A stretch of 8,419 nt of DNA from Candidatus Peregrinibacteria bacterium (GCA_023245695.1 JAHFJT010000037.1:1-8419), one strand, 5' to 3'. Positions 1 to 6,546 are shown, numbered from the stretch's first letter. The notes: generated by a model from the letters alone, not told the origin. Numbers and translations are program-made.

Positions 1-1
1 G

Positions 2-118
2 GGCGGTAAGGGTGGAGGCAAAAAAGGCCCATCTGAAGGTGGAAAAGGCCGTGAACGCGTGGCTGTTACGCCTGAACGTGCGCTTGAACTCACACAGAAA
101 TTTCTCTCAAGCGCAAAT
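2..118 (+). CDS. 5'-partial N-terminal fragment of the frameshifted PG-binding-like protein
   Basis: Reading frame 2 is open from the left edge and gives a glycine/lysine-rich stretch (GGKGGGKKGPSEGGKGRE) followed by a helix-like segment (VAVTPERALELTQKFLSSAN). Past about position 118 this frame turns into serine/arginine-rich off-frame sequence and stops at 266-268. Coding-like sequence continues instead in frame 1, which before 118 holds one TAA and four TGA codons. The simplest reading is one protein whose frame changes by -1 around 110-120, so this is the front part of the gene at 118-1401, with its true start outside the window. The Gly/Lys-rich part is probably a flexible linker. Frame assignment is by composition only, without homology search. 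Confidence 0.5.
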
Positions 119-1401
119 TGGATACCAAAGCTTTCAATGAGCTCATCAAATCTGATATCGGCGATCCGAAAAAGGTCAAAGAAGCATTTGATGCGATCAA
201 GGCTCTTCAGAAAAAACTCGGTGTCAAAGAAGATGGTATCGTTGGAAGTATCACCTTCGCGAAGTTGAGCGAAGAGGACAAGAAAAAACTCGGAGCTCCT
301 GCGGAAAAGGCGGGAGATAAGAAGCCTGAAGTTCCGTCTGAAGAGCTCAAGAAAATGAGTGAGCAATTCGAGAAAGACAAGGCTGCGATGAAGGATCTTT
401 TTGGTGAGGATGTCGTTGTCGATTTTGAAAAAATCTTGAAGAAATACACGGATTTCAAAAAACCATTTAATGAAATGGTAACTGATCCCGAGATTAACGA
501 ACTTAATGTTCGATGCACTCGTCGTGTTCTTGAGTTCATGAAAACCGCAAAGGAAAGCGGAACATTGGATCACAAACTCTTCACGCTCTCCGTGATAGAC
601 AAAGAAAAGGATATCTACTCAATGAAACTCAAGGATACACCTTCGGCTTTTCTTAAGCGCTACTTCAACGCAAAGCATCCTGACAGTACGTACTACTTCA
701 AGTGGGAGAATGGTAAGTTTATCGATATCAAGGAATCTGATTTACCAAAGAAAGAGGCTCCAAAACCTGAAATCAAACCGGCACCAAAGGCTCCTGAGAC
801 GAAACCCGAGAGTACTGAATTTATTGATGACGTTGCTGGACTTCCGTCATCGCTCAAGGCTCGATACGATGCTCTTACGTTGAACGAAAAAGACACCTAT
901 CGAACGTATTTGAAAAATAGCCGAGAGGCACAGCAGATGGTGAAGAATGGCACCGAAGTGTGGGGAAATAAAGGTATGGATATGCCTGCATCCGTCTATA
1001 TGGAAGGTGGAAAATATGTGTGGAAAATTGGGCGAGGTCCGACACGTGACTCGCTTCGAAATAGCACTACCATTGCCAATCTTAATGAGTTTTATCTCAA
1101 AGGCCTTGAGGCAAAGCATCCAACACCAGAACAAATTGAGGCAAAATTGAAGCGTGAGGCTTCTGAAAAGATCAAGAAAGTTGAAGAGCTTGCCAAGCAG
1201 TGGGATGGTAAGGAAAAGTGGTTTAGCATCAAGGATGTTGGGCTGGGAATCGACTACAAGAGTATTGTCCAGATTCAGCCTGAATTGCGATATCACCAAG
1301 ATAGCGAGGGTCGATGGAATCTTGAATATGCTATCGACAAGAAACCTGTCGCGGATCGTGATGCCTTCATTAAGGACATCGTGAAGTACGCCAAGGCATA
1401 G
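118..1401 (+). CDS. Hypothetical lysine-rich protein with peptidoglycan-binding-like segment, 5' end frameshifted
   Basis: This frame gives 427 residues from a TTG at 118, but that codon has no ribosome-binding site and the protein probably begins upstream in another frame. Residues about 20-58 resemble a PG_binding_1 repeat: ALQKKLGV, then KEDGIVG, then T and AKL, the usual LQ..LG...DG..G..T pattern. Two low-complexity Lys/Pro/Glu linkers follow (about 58-80 and 210-233, the latter rich in P-K-A-P). They separate a charged helical region (80-150) from C-terminal parts with three similar aromatic hairpin-like stretches near 192-204, 292-305 and 390-405. No transmembrane helix is visible in this part, and the signal peptide, if any, is beyond the left edge. 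The stop is TAG. A cell-envelope role is inferred from the PG-binding-like motif and from the FemAB-type neighbour. The rest is unrecognised. Confidence 0.75.
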   Translation: MDTKAFNELIKSDIGDPKKVKEAFDAIKALQKKLGVKEDGIVGSITFAKLSEEDKKKLGAPAEKAGDKKPEVPSEELKKMSEQFEKDKAAMKDLFGEDVVVDFEKILKKYTDFKKPFNEMVTDPEINELNVRCTRRVLEFMKTAKESGTLDHKLFTLSVIDKEKDIYSMKLKDTPSAFLKRYFNAKHPDSTYYFKWENGKFIDIKESDLPKKEAPKPEIKPAPKAPETKPESTEFIDDVAGLPSSLKARYDALTLNEKDTYRTYLKNSREAQQMVKNGTEVWGNKGMDMPASVYMEGGKYVWKIGRGPTRDSLRNSTTIANLNEFYLKGLEAKHPTPEQIEAKLKREASEKIKKVEELAKQWDGKEKWFSIKDVGLGIDYKSIVQIQPELRYHQDSEGRWNLEYAIDKKPVADRDAFIKDIVKYAKA

Positions 1402-1414
1402 ACTCCATTCAAAA

Positions 1415-2458
1415 CTATCCTCGGAGCTTTTTCCGGAGCATTATCGCAAAATACCAGAAGCGTTTGAAGACGTATTCTTTGGCGTGGGCGTAGCTGATGA
1501 CGGTGCCGCCGAACTTGGTTTTGAAGTCGGTCACTCCTTGCCATGGGTGATTTTTGGCTTCTGTCGGCGCAATTCCGAGAAGGTCGTAGTGGGCGTAGTT
1601 GTGGGCGCGTGCATCGCGCATTACTTCCCACTGGAGCAAGTAAGGGGCCATCATGTGGCGGTGGTCGTAGCACGAAGCGCCGTAGTAGTACGTGGCCGTG
1701 TCGCCAAAATATGTAGCGATCATACCGGCGACGGGAGTGGGGAAGTTGTCTCCTGGTTCTTGTTTGTAGGCGATCCAGAGGGCGGCGTGGTCACCGAGCG
1801 TGTCGAGCATGGTTTTGTAGTAGTTGGCGTCGTGAATGAAAAATTTGTCGCGCTGGGCGGTTTGCTCGATGAGCGGATAGAACTCTTCGAGATGATCTTT
1901 GCTGACTTTTTTAACGAAGACCTCGTGCTTCTGGGCGACCTTGATATTGTAGCGACCCTTCGGTTTCATTTGCTGCAGAATATCCTCTTCAGTGCCCGTC
2001 AGATCGATCATGAGGGTCGTTTGGGGAAAGTATGAGGCATGGGCGTGGGTGAGGCCTAATTTCTGGGTTACAAACTCGTAGTCATGCCGCTGATCGGAGG
2101 ACTCGGTGACGGGTGGATCGATTCGGAGGAAGACCGCGCGGTGGGCGAGCGCGATAGCGCGAGCCCTTTCAATAAACTGCTGTATAAATTTTGCGAGATC
2201 ATCCTCTGAGAGCGTGATGTCGAAGACTGGACCGCGTGGACACTCAAGCCAGCTCAGCGAAAAGGGAAGAGCATGTTTTACGAGAAATCCACCACCGACA
2301 ATCGCATGTGTTTCTGGATGCGTAATGATGACGAGCTGCGCCTTTTCTTTGCCAGGAATCTGTTCCTGAAAATGCGCCCAGATAGAGGTCTGGTAGAGTG
2401 ATCCGAGCTGCTGGGTTTTGACCCAGTCGTTCCAGTCGTGGAGGGTAGGTTGCGCCAT
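1415..2458 (-). CDS. FemAB-family aminoacyltransferase (peptidoglycan cross-bridge type)
   Basis: The 347-residue product fits the FemABX/MurM family, GNAT-fold enzymes that add amino acids from aminoacyl-tRNA to the peptide stem of lipid-linked peptidoglycan precursors. Family-like stretches are QTTLMIDLTGTEEDILQQMK followed by KGRYNIKVAQK (about 146-177), then YYYGAS near 257-262, APYLLQWEVMRDAR (271-284), YDLLGIAP (291-298) and the closing HPWQGVTDFKTKFGG (304-318). The basic C-terminus (FKRFWYFAIMLRKKLRG) may touch the membrane. An ATG 51 bases upstream (2509) is in frame, but its 17 extra residues do not look like the family. The ATG at 2458 lies exactly six bases after a TATACT box, as in a leaderless transcript, so I prefer it. 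The stop is 13 bases from the converging gene's stop, with no hairpin between. The exact amino acid and acceptor cannot be read from sequence. Confidence 0.9.
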   Translation of the reverse strand: MAQPTLHDWNDWVKTQQLGSLYQTSIWAHFQEQIPGKEKAQLVIITHPETHAIVGGGFLVKHALPFSLSWLECPRGPVFDITLSEDDLAKFIQQFIERARAIALAHRAVFLRIDPPVTESSDQRHDYEFVTQKLGLTHAHASYFPQTTLMIDLTGTEEDILQQMKPKGRYNIKVAQKHEVFVKKVSKDHLEEFYPLIEQTAQRDKFFIHDANYYKTMLDTLGDHAALWIAYKQEPGDNFPTPVAGMIATYFGDTATYYYGASCYDHRHMMAPYLLQWEVMRDARAHNYAHYDLLGIAPTEAKNHPWQGVTDFKTKFGGTVISYAHAKEYVFKRFWYFAIMLRKKLRG

Positions 2459-2464
2459 GCGCGC

Positions 2465-2470
2465 AGTATA
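2465..2470 (-). promoter_or_regulatory. Candidate -10 box (TATACT) for a leaderless FemAB-family mRNA
   Basis: On the minus strand TATACT is followed by GCGCGC and then the ATG at 2458, so the seventh base after the box is the A of the start codon. No convincing -35 hexamer lies 16-19 bases upstream, which lowers confidence. If real, it supports the internal start over the ATG at 2509. Confidence 0.4.
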
Positions 2471-2550
2471 GCACGGTGCGTGGTGTAGTGCTTGCGATTT
2501 GATAGACATTCTCCACGAGGAGTATCACCTCTAAAAATGCCCAAAAACGA

Positions 2551-2668
2551 TTGTATATCGAATTGCACCTATATCCGCTATCGATTCGCTAGCGATATGA
2601 TATACAACGCTCTGGAGCACTTTTTCAATACATAAAACCCGGCGCGCTTTGTATATCGATGTGCAATA
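2551..2668. repeat. Three copies of the 9-mer TTGTATATC
   Basis: TTGTATATC occurs at 2551-2559 and 2649-2657 on the plus strand and at 2599-2607 on the minus strand. The two plus copies share longer context (TTGTATATCGA...TGCA). Read on the minus strand the plus copies give TATACAA, a possible -10-like element, so they may be promoter pieces, or operator sites for an unknown regulator. Confidence 0.4.
2571..2599. other. Imperfect hairpin with palindromic core between FemAB gene and ftsZ
   Basis: Arms ATAT-C-CGCTA (2571-2580) and TAGCGATAT (2590-2598) pair over nine bases with one bulged C, around a nine-base loop. Overlapping it is the perfect 10-base palindrome TCGCTAGCGA (2586-2595). No T-tract follows on either strand, so it is more likely an operator or RNA structure than a terminator. 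Confidence 0.35.
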
Positions 2669-2670
2669 CA

Positions 2671-2703
2671 TTAAAAAAACCGCCCCATGACTGGAGCGGT
2701 TTT
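2671..2703 (-). terminator. Rho-independent terminator of the ftsZ transcription unit
   Basis: Minus-strand arms AAAACCGCTCC (2703-2693) and GGGGCGGTTTT (2686-2676) pair over 11 bases with one G-U, around the six-base loop AGTCAT. The T-run continues to seven T (2679-2673). It lies about 50 bases past the ftsZ stop. A shorter T-tract on the plus strand could give weak termination in that direction too. Confidence 0.9.
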
Positions 2704-2736
2704 AATTTGAAAATGCGGGGGGCGGGGACGGGCGGC

Positions 2737-2753
2737 TGCGCTCTGCGAGCGCA
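2737..2753. other. Short GC hairpin directly after the ftsZ stop codon
   Basis: TGCGCTC (2737-2743) pairs perfectly with GAGCGCA (2747-2753) across a three-base loop. It starts two bases past the ftsZ stop and is followed, in the ftsZ mRNA, by a C-rich, G-poor tract instead of U's. It may protect the mRNA 3' end or assist termination together with the hairpin at 2671-2703. Confidence 0.4.
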
Positions 2754-2755
2754 TG

Positions 2756-3982
2756 TTAATTCATCTTCCTTCGAATGAAGGCTGGGATATCCAGCTCGTT
2801 TTCGACGGCCTTTGGAGGAAGATTGGTTTGCGGCTGGTTGATGATGCCCTGCTGTCGGACCTGGGGCTTTTCTTTGACCTGGTCGAAGCCTGTAGCCACG
2901 ACGGTGATCTTGATCTCGCCCGTGTAAGAGTCGTTGATGACGGCACCGAAGATGATGTTTGCATCTGGATCGGCTGCCTCGGTAATAATACGAGCTGCCT
3001 CGTCGACCTCGAACATAGAGAGATCGTTTCCGCCGGTGATATTGAAGAGAATACCCTTTGCACCTTCGATAGACATCTCGAGAAGAGGTGATTCGATAGC
3101 GGCTTTTGCAGCTTCTGTAGCCCGATTTTCGCCTGTACCGTATCCGATACCCATGAGTGCAGAACCAGAATTTTCCATAATAGCCCGGACATCTGCGAAG
3201 TCCACATTGATCATACCGTGGATCGTGATGAGGTCGGCGATACCCTGGACACCCTGTCGGAGAACATCATCGACCACAGAGAATGCCTCGTTGATCGGTG
3301 TCTTCTTGTCGATCAGTGAAAGGAGTCGGTCGTTTGGAATCGTAATAAGCGTGTCGACTTTGTTTCGGAGATTCTCGAGACCGTCTTCGGCCTGAGAACG
3401 TCGTCGGTGACCTTCGAATGTGAATGGCTTGGTAACAACCGCAATCGTAAGAATACCCATCTCTTTTGCGAGCTCTGCAATAATTGGAGCTGCGCCAGTA
3501 CCGGTTCCTCCACCGAGACCGCAGGTGACAAATACCATGTCGGCACCTTCGATGACAGATCGGAGATCTTCTCGTGATTCTTCAGCGGCCTGCTTTCCCA
3601 CGTCTGGATTACTTCCAGCGCCAAGACCTCGAGTTGTTGCCTTACCAATATTGATTTTGGTAGCTGCCTCAGAGTAGTAGAGAGCCTGTGCGTCGGTATT
3701 GACGGCGATGAACTCCACACCCTTAAGATTTGACTTGATCATGCGATTGACCGCATTGGATCCACCTCCACCGACACCAATAACCTTGATGTTTGCAACT
3801 GGGGTAATTTCTGGGATCACTTCCTGAGATCGTTTTGTATGTGGGTCGTACGTCTTTGAGAAGATCGTGCGAAGATTTGCTTTCGAGTTTTTCGGTTCTT
3901 GAGTTGCCATGGTATTTGGGTCAACAGGATAAGAGTCGAATGAGGTGGTGGGAATTTGTGTAGTTGGGATGGGGTCGGACAT
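2756..3982 (-). CDS. ftsZ: Cell division protein FtsZ
   Basis: FtsZ is the tubulin-like GTPase that polymerises into the cytokinetic ring. The 408-residue product has the N-terminal GTP-binding loop VIGVGGGGSNAVNRM (67-81), the tubulin signature GGGTGTGAAP (157-166) and the T7 synergy loop NVDFAD (259-264), whose acidic residues complete the GTPase site of the next subunit. A variable linker (about 370-394) leads to the conserved C-terminal peptide LDIPAFIRRK (397-406), which in other bacteria docks onto FtsA. About 62 residues precede the first core strand, far more than the roughly ten of E. coli FtsZ. This tail is rich in Pro, Thr and Ser. An in-frame ATG at 3910 would leave 38 of them. 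Neither start has a Shine-Dalgarno sequence. ftsA lies 64 bases upstream on the same strand, giving the classic ftsA-ftsZ order. Transcription ends at the hairpin at 2671-2703. Confidence 0.98.
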   Translation of the reverse strand: MSDPIPTTQIPTTSFDSYPVDPNTMATQEPKNSKANLRTIFSKTYDPHTKRSQEVIPEITPVANIKVIGVGGGGSNAVNRMIKSNLKGVEFIAVNTDAQALYYSEAATKINIGKATTRGLGAGSNPDVGKQAAEESREDLRSVIEGADMVFVTCGLGGGTGTGAAPIIAELAKEMGILTIAVVTKPFTFEGHRRRSQAEDGLENLRNKVDTLITIPNDRLLSLIDKKTPINEAFSVVDDVLRQGVQGIADLITIHGMINVDFADVRAIMENSGSALMGIGYGTGENRATEAAKAAIESPLLEMSIEGAKGILFNITGGNDLSMFEVDEAARIITEAADPDANIIFGAVINDSYTGEIKITVVATGFDQVKEKPQVRQQGIINQPQTNLPPKAVENELDIPAFIRRKMN

Positions 3983-4046
3983 AGGATACTACAGACAGAA
4001 TGTAGGTGAGTGAGTGGTATGAGGATGAGTGAGAGGAGAACGAGAA

Positions 4047-5285
4047 CTAAGGTACTAAACTTCTGATCCACTTCTTAATGCCACTTGCGGCCTTCTTGAG
4101 GTTCAAACTCCTGAATGGCATACCATAGGAGCGAGCCTCCATGCGGGTTCCCCAGATGAGGAGACCGATGGCCGTGGCGTATGCTGGGTCGTCGATTTTA
4201 TCTACAATGCCGTCGAAGTTTTGTGGGAAGCCAATCTGCACTGGGAGATTGAGAGATTCTCGCGCGAGATCGATGACGCCTGGCATCTTGACGCCAGCGC
4301 CGGTGAGGACAACTCCCGCTGGGAGCATGCCATCACGGTGAATTCGTGCGAGCTCTTCTTTGACGAGTCCAAAAATTTCCTGGTATCGAGCCTGGATAAT
4401 TTCTGCCATCGCTCGCTTGGAAACTTTTTGGGTATCGATCTTGCTCATGAGAGAGAGGTCGATGGTTTCTCGTTCGTTTACGTCTTCTGGGATACATGAG
4501 CCGTATTCAATCTTAATTTTCTCTGAGGTGTCGATTGACGTTCGGAGACCAATAGCGATATCGTTGGTGACGTTTTCTGCGCCGACCGGGATGACCGCGG
4601 TGTGAAGAGTAACTCCCTCCTCGAAGACAGAAACGGATGTTGATCCTGAGCCAATATCTACAACCACAACGCCGAGCTCTTTTTGTCGCTTACTAAGAAC
4701 GGCTTCTGGAGCGGCGAGACAGTTTGGGATGATATCATCGATATCGACACCAGCCTGAAGGACGCACTTTTCAATATTTTTGATGTTTGGGATGAGACCA
4801 GAGATGATATGTGCCTCGACTTCGAGACGGATACCGGTCATGCCCACTGGGTACTTGATACCTCGCTGTTCGTCGACGGTGAAGGTCTTCGGAATGATTC
4901 TGAGAATTCGTCGGTTGCTTGGAATGTTAACGGCCTGAGCTGCCTCAAGAACACGATCGACATCATCTTCAGTAATTTCATTGTTGGCATTTGCTACGGC
5001 GATGACGCCCTTACTGTCCATCGACTCGATGTGATTTCCACCGATACCGAGGAAGACGTGATTGATAGGCTCTCCGGCCATTCGCTCAGCATCTTCGAGT
5101 GAAGCGGCGATCGAGTTGATCGTTTCTTCCACGTCAATGACCGACCCTTTTCGGAGTCCGGTTGAAGGCGCGATACCAACGCCGATCACATTGAGAACCT
5201 CTGACTTTTCGTCGAGGGTTCCGACAACGGTTCGGATTTTGGAGCTACCAATATCTAAGCTAGCGAGGATGCGGGATTTAGCCAT
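4047..5285 (-). CDS. ftsA: Cell division protein FtsA
   Basis: FtsA is an actin-fold ATPase that tethers FtsZ filaments to the membrane and recruits later division proteins. In the 412-residue product the phosphate-1 motif is LDIGSSKIR (10-18). The SHS2 (1C) insertion spans about 85-160. The phosphate-2 motif is VVDIGSGSTSV (208-218) and the adenosine motif is LTGAGVKMPGV (327-337). The C-terminus SGIKKWIRSLVP (401-412) has the alternation of basic and hydrophobic residues expected of the membrane-targeting amphipathic helix. Length is close to that of other FtsA proteins. The ATG at 5285 is chosen because the family's MAKSRILASLDIG start fits, and because a promoter ends just before it. No Shine-Dalgarno sequence precedes it. 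No ftsQ is found upstream. The neighbour on that side is an exonuclease gene. Confidence 0.98.
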   Translation of the reverse strand: MAKSRILASLDIGSSKIRTVVGTLDEKSEVLNVIGVGIAPSTGLRKGSVIDVEETINSIAASLEDAERMAGEPINHVFLGIGGNHIESMDSKGVIAVANANNEITEDDVDRVLEAAQAVNIPSNRRILRIIPKTFTVDEQRGIKYPVGMTGIRLEVEAHIISGLIPNIKNIEKCVLQAGVDIDDIIPNCLAAPEAVLSKRQKELGVVVVDIGSGSTSVSVFEEGVTLHTAVIPVGAENVTNDIAIGLRTSIDTSEKIKIEYGSCIPEDVNERETIDLSLMSKIDTQKVSKRAMAEIIQARYQEIFGLVKEELARIHRDGMLPAGVVLTGAGVKMPGVIDLARESLNLPVQIGFPQNFDGIVDKIDDPAYATAIGLLIWGTRMEARSYGMPFRSLNLKKAASGIKKWIRSLVP

Positions 5286-5294
5286 CTTGCGAGC

Positions 5295-5323
5295 ACTATA
5301 TTCTATCTGTTTCCTTTTTACAA
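5295..5323 (-). promoter_or_regulatory. Promoter of ftsA (TTGTAA-N17-TATAGT)
   Basis: On the minus strand, TTGTAA (5323-5318) and TATAGT (5300-5295) are separated by exactly 17 bases. The expected first transcribed base is A at about 5288, leaving a leader of only about three bases before the ATG at 5285. This fits near-leaderless translation and lets ftsA-ftsZ be transcribed apart from the exonuclease gene. Confidence 0.55.
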
Positions 5324-5454
5324 ATTTATTGTACGTTTCGTGGCTTAGAGATGGGGCATTGAGTATATTTTGTGTTCTCTATTTCTGCCTTCGCATAGCC
5401 ATGTCTTTGAATCGATTGCTTTTTTACCTATGTGACGTACAATATACTCTTGTA

Positions 5455-5528
5455 GCTACGAAATCTTGTGAATTTTTGGTGACGAGATTCTCCTGGCTTG
5501 TATACTTTTTTTATACAGCCACTTTTTT
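5455..5528 (+). ncRNA. Candidate small RNA between exonuclease gene and ftsA
   Basis: A TATACT box at 5443-5448 could start a plus-strand RNA near 5455. The RNA would form an 8-bp hairpin, AATCTTGT (5462-5469) with ACGAGATT (5482-5489, one G-U), and then the terminator-like hairpin at 5495-5520 with its T-tract. It would be about 74 bases long and end antisense to the last codon of the exonuclease gene. No good -35 is seen and no known RNA family is recognised, so this rests on structure alone. Confidence 0.3.
5495..5528 (+). terminator. Terminator-like hairpin on the plus strand
   Basis: GGCT-T-GTATA (5495-5504) pairs with TATACAGCC (5512-5520), nine pairs with one bulged T, around a T-rich loop. 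Two bases later come six T's (5523-5528). No plus-strand gene lies upstream. On the minus strand, where the exonuclease mRNA ends, the T-tract is missing after the hairpin. It may end a small RNA or antisense transcript. Confidence 0.45.
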
Positions 5529-6489
5529 AGTCAAAAACCAGCGGGAGCGTGCCGTTCACATCAGCTTTGCGGGACTCGTCGTATTTGCTGTTGAGATCGG
5601 TGAGTTTCTTGATGAGGGATCGGAACTCGAGTGCCTGGAACATATCCATGACTTCGTGGACGTTGAAGTCGTGCATGGTGCACTTGTCGAGGTCAAAGTC
5701 GATGTCAACCGTGGAGGTCAGGCAGACAAGCTGGCGACTCATTTCCATACTGGCGATTCCTGTGGTGAGTTTTTTGGCGACAGCAGGAGAAATCTTGTCG
5801 AGATTTGCGTAGATTCCGTCGATCGTCTGGAATTTTTGCAATAAATCGGTGGCTGTTTTTTCTCCAATACCTGGAACACCGGGAATATTATCGGAGGTAT
5901 CGCCACGAAGCGTTTTGTAATCGCAAAACTGCTCGGGCGTAATACCGAACTCTTCTTTCACCTTTTCTGGTGTGTAGATAATAATTTCATTGAAGCCTTT
6001 GTGCGGCGTAATCACGGAAACCGTAGGACTGATGAGCTGAAATGTATCTCGATCACCCGTGACGACGTAGGAGTGGACATCCTTATACTCAGCGTAATCG
6101 GCGCTCTTCGGGTCGTTCATTTTTTTTACAATCGTCGCAATCACATCGTCCGCTTCGAATCCTTCGACCGCAAATTCTGGAATATTAAATGCTTGCACAA
6201 GCTTCTTGATCTGGGGAATCTGATCGTAGAGCTCTTGTGGCGCAGCCGCACGCGTCGCCTTGTATTCGGTATAGATATCATCACGAAATGTTTTTCCTTT
6301 GAGATCGTAAGTCATGACGATGTACTGCGGATGCATTTTCAAAAGGAGATTCAGAATCATCGAGGCAAAGCCGTAGACCGCGTTCGTGGGGATGCCCGCT
6401 GAGTTCGTGAGATGGGGTATCGCGTGAAAAGCCCTATGGATAAGCGCGTTTCCGTCGATAATAAGGAGCTTTCTCTGGTCTGGAAACAT
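5527..6489 (-). CDS. Stand-alone 5'-3' exonuclease / flap endonuclease (PolA N-terminal type)
   Basis: The 320-residue product matches the 5' nuclease domain found at the front of DNA polymerase I, which removes RNA primers and cleaves 5' flaps. Likely metal ligands are all in place: D12 (IIDGN), D62, E112, D114 and D115 (FEADD), D146 and D148 (TGDRD), and D197 and D200 (GDTSDN). The arch motif FRDDIYTEYKATR (68-80) and the helix-hairpin-helix segment NIPGVPGIGEKTA (201-213) are also clear. No polymerase domain follows: the gene stops after a short charged tail ending in LPLVFD. A longer version from a TTG at 6507 is possible, but the ATG at 6489 fits the family start and the TTG has no ribosome-binding site. 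It lies upstream of ftsA with a 241-base spacer, and diverges from the glycosyltransferase-like gene. A DNA repair or Okazaki-fragment role is inferred from the family. Confidence 0.95.
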   Translation of the reverse strand: MFPDQRKLLIIDGNALIHRAFHAIPHLTNSAGIPTNAVYGFASMILNLLLKMHPQYIVMTYDLKGKTFRDDIYTEYKATRAAAPQELYDQIPQIKKLVQAFNIPEFAVEGFEADDVIATIVKKMNDPKSADYAEYKDVHSYVVTGDRDTFQLISPTVSVITPHKGFNEIIIYTPEKVKEEFGITPEQFCDYKTLRGDTSDNIPGVPGIGEKTATDLLQKFQTIDGIYANLDKISPAVAKKLTTGIASMEMSRQLVCLTSTVDIDFDLDKCTMHDFNVHEVMDMFQALEFRSLIKKLTDLNSKYDESRKADVNGTLPLVFD

Positions 6490-6517
6490 AATTGTATATT
6501 GCGTCAAGGGTGTGAGG

Positions 6518-6546
6518 TTGGCCGGAAGCTGCTTTTCTGGTATACT
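6518..6546 (+). promoter_or_regulatory. Extended -10 promoter of the glycosyltransferase-like gene
   Basis: TTGGCC (6518-6523) and TATACT (6541-6546) are 17 bases apart, and TGG just before the -10 box gives the extended TGN form. Transcription would begin near 6553, leaving a leader of about 43 bases, A/C-rich and without a Shine-Dalgarno sequence, before the ATG at 6596. Confidence 0.6.

Noticed and set aside
7..87. TGA read as glycine (code 25), which would join frame 1 upstream of 118
   Set aside because: Frame 1 there also contains a TAA and has non-coding composition. None of the recognised genes contains in-frame TGA.
85..125. Programmed -1 frameshift site
   Set aside because: No slippery heptamer is in the right register. 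GAAATTT and GCAAATTG do not fit X XXY YYZ in frame 2.
1419..1440. Terminator between the two convergent genes at the left
   Set aside because: The two CGGAGC copies are direct, not inverted. Only a four-base stem can be formed.
1484..2035. 183-codon plus-strand open frame inside the FemAB-family gene
   Set aside because: Mirror of a well-supported gene. Valine/glycine-rich composition is typical of an antisense shadow.
5062..5844. 260-codon plus-strand open frame across the ftsA start, the spacer and the exonuclease end
   Set aside because: It is antisense to two clear genes. Its only unique part is T-rich spacer giving a run of hydrophobic residues. No family resemblance or start signal.
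6490..6507. TTG at 6507 as start of the exonuclease, with TTGACG as a -35 box
   Set aside because: No ribosome-binding site for the TTG. The TATACA box is only four bases from TTGACG, so the two cannot form one promoter.
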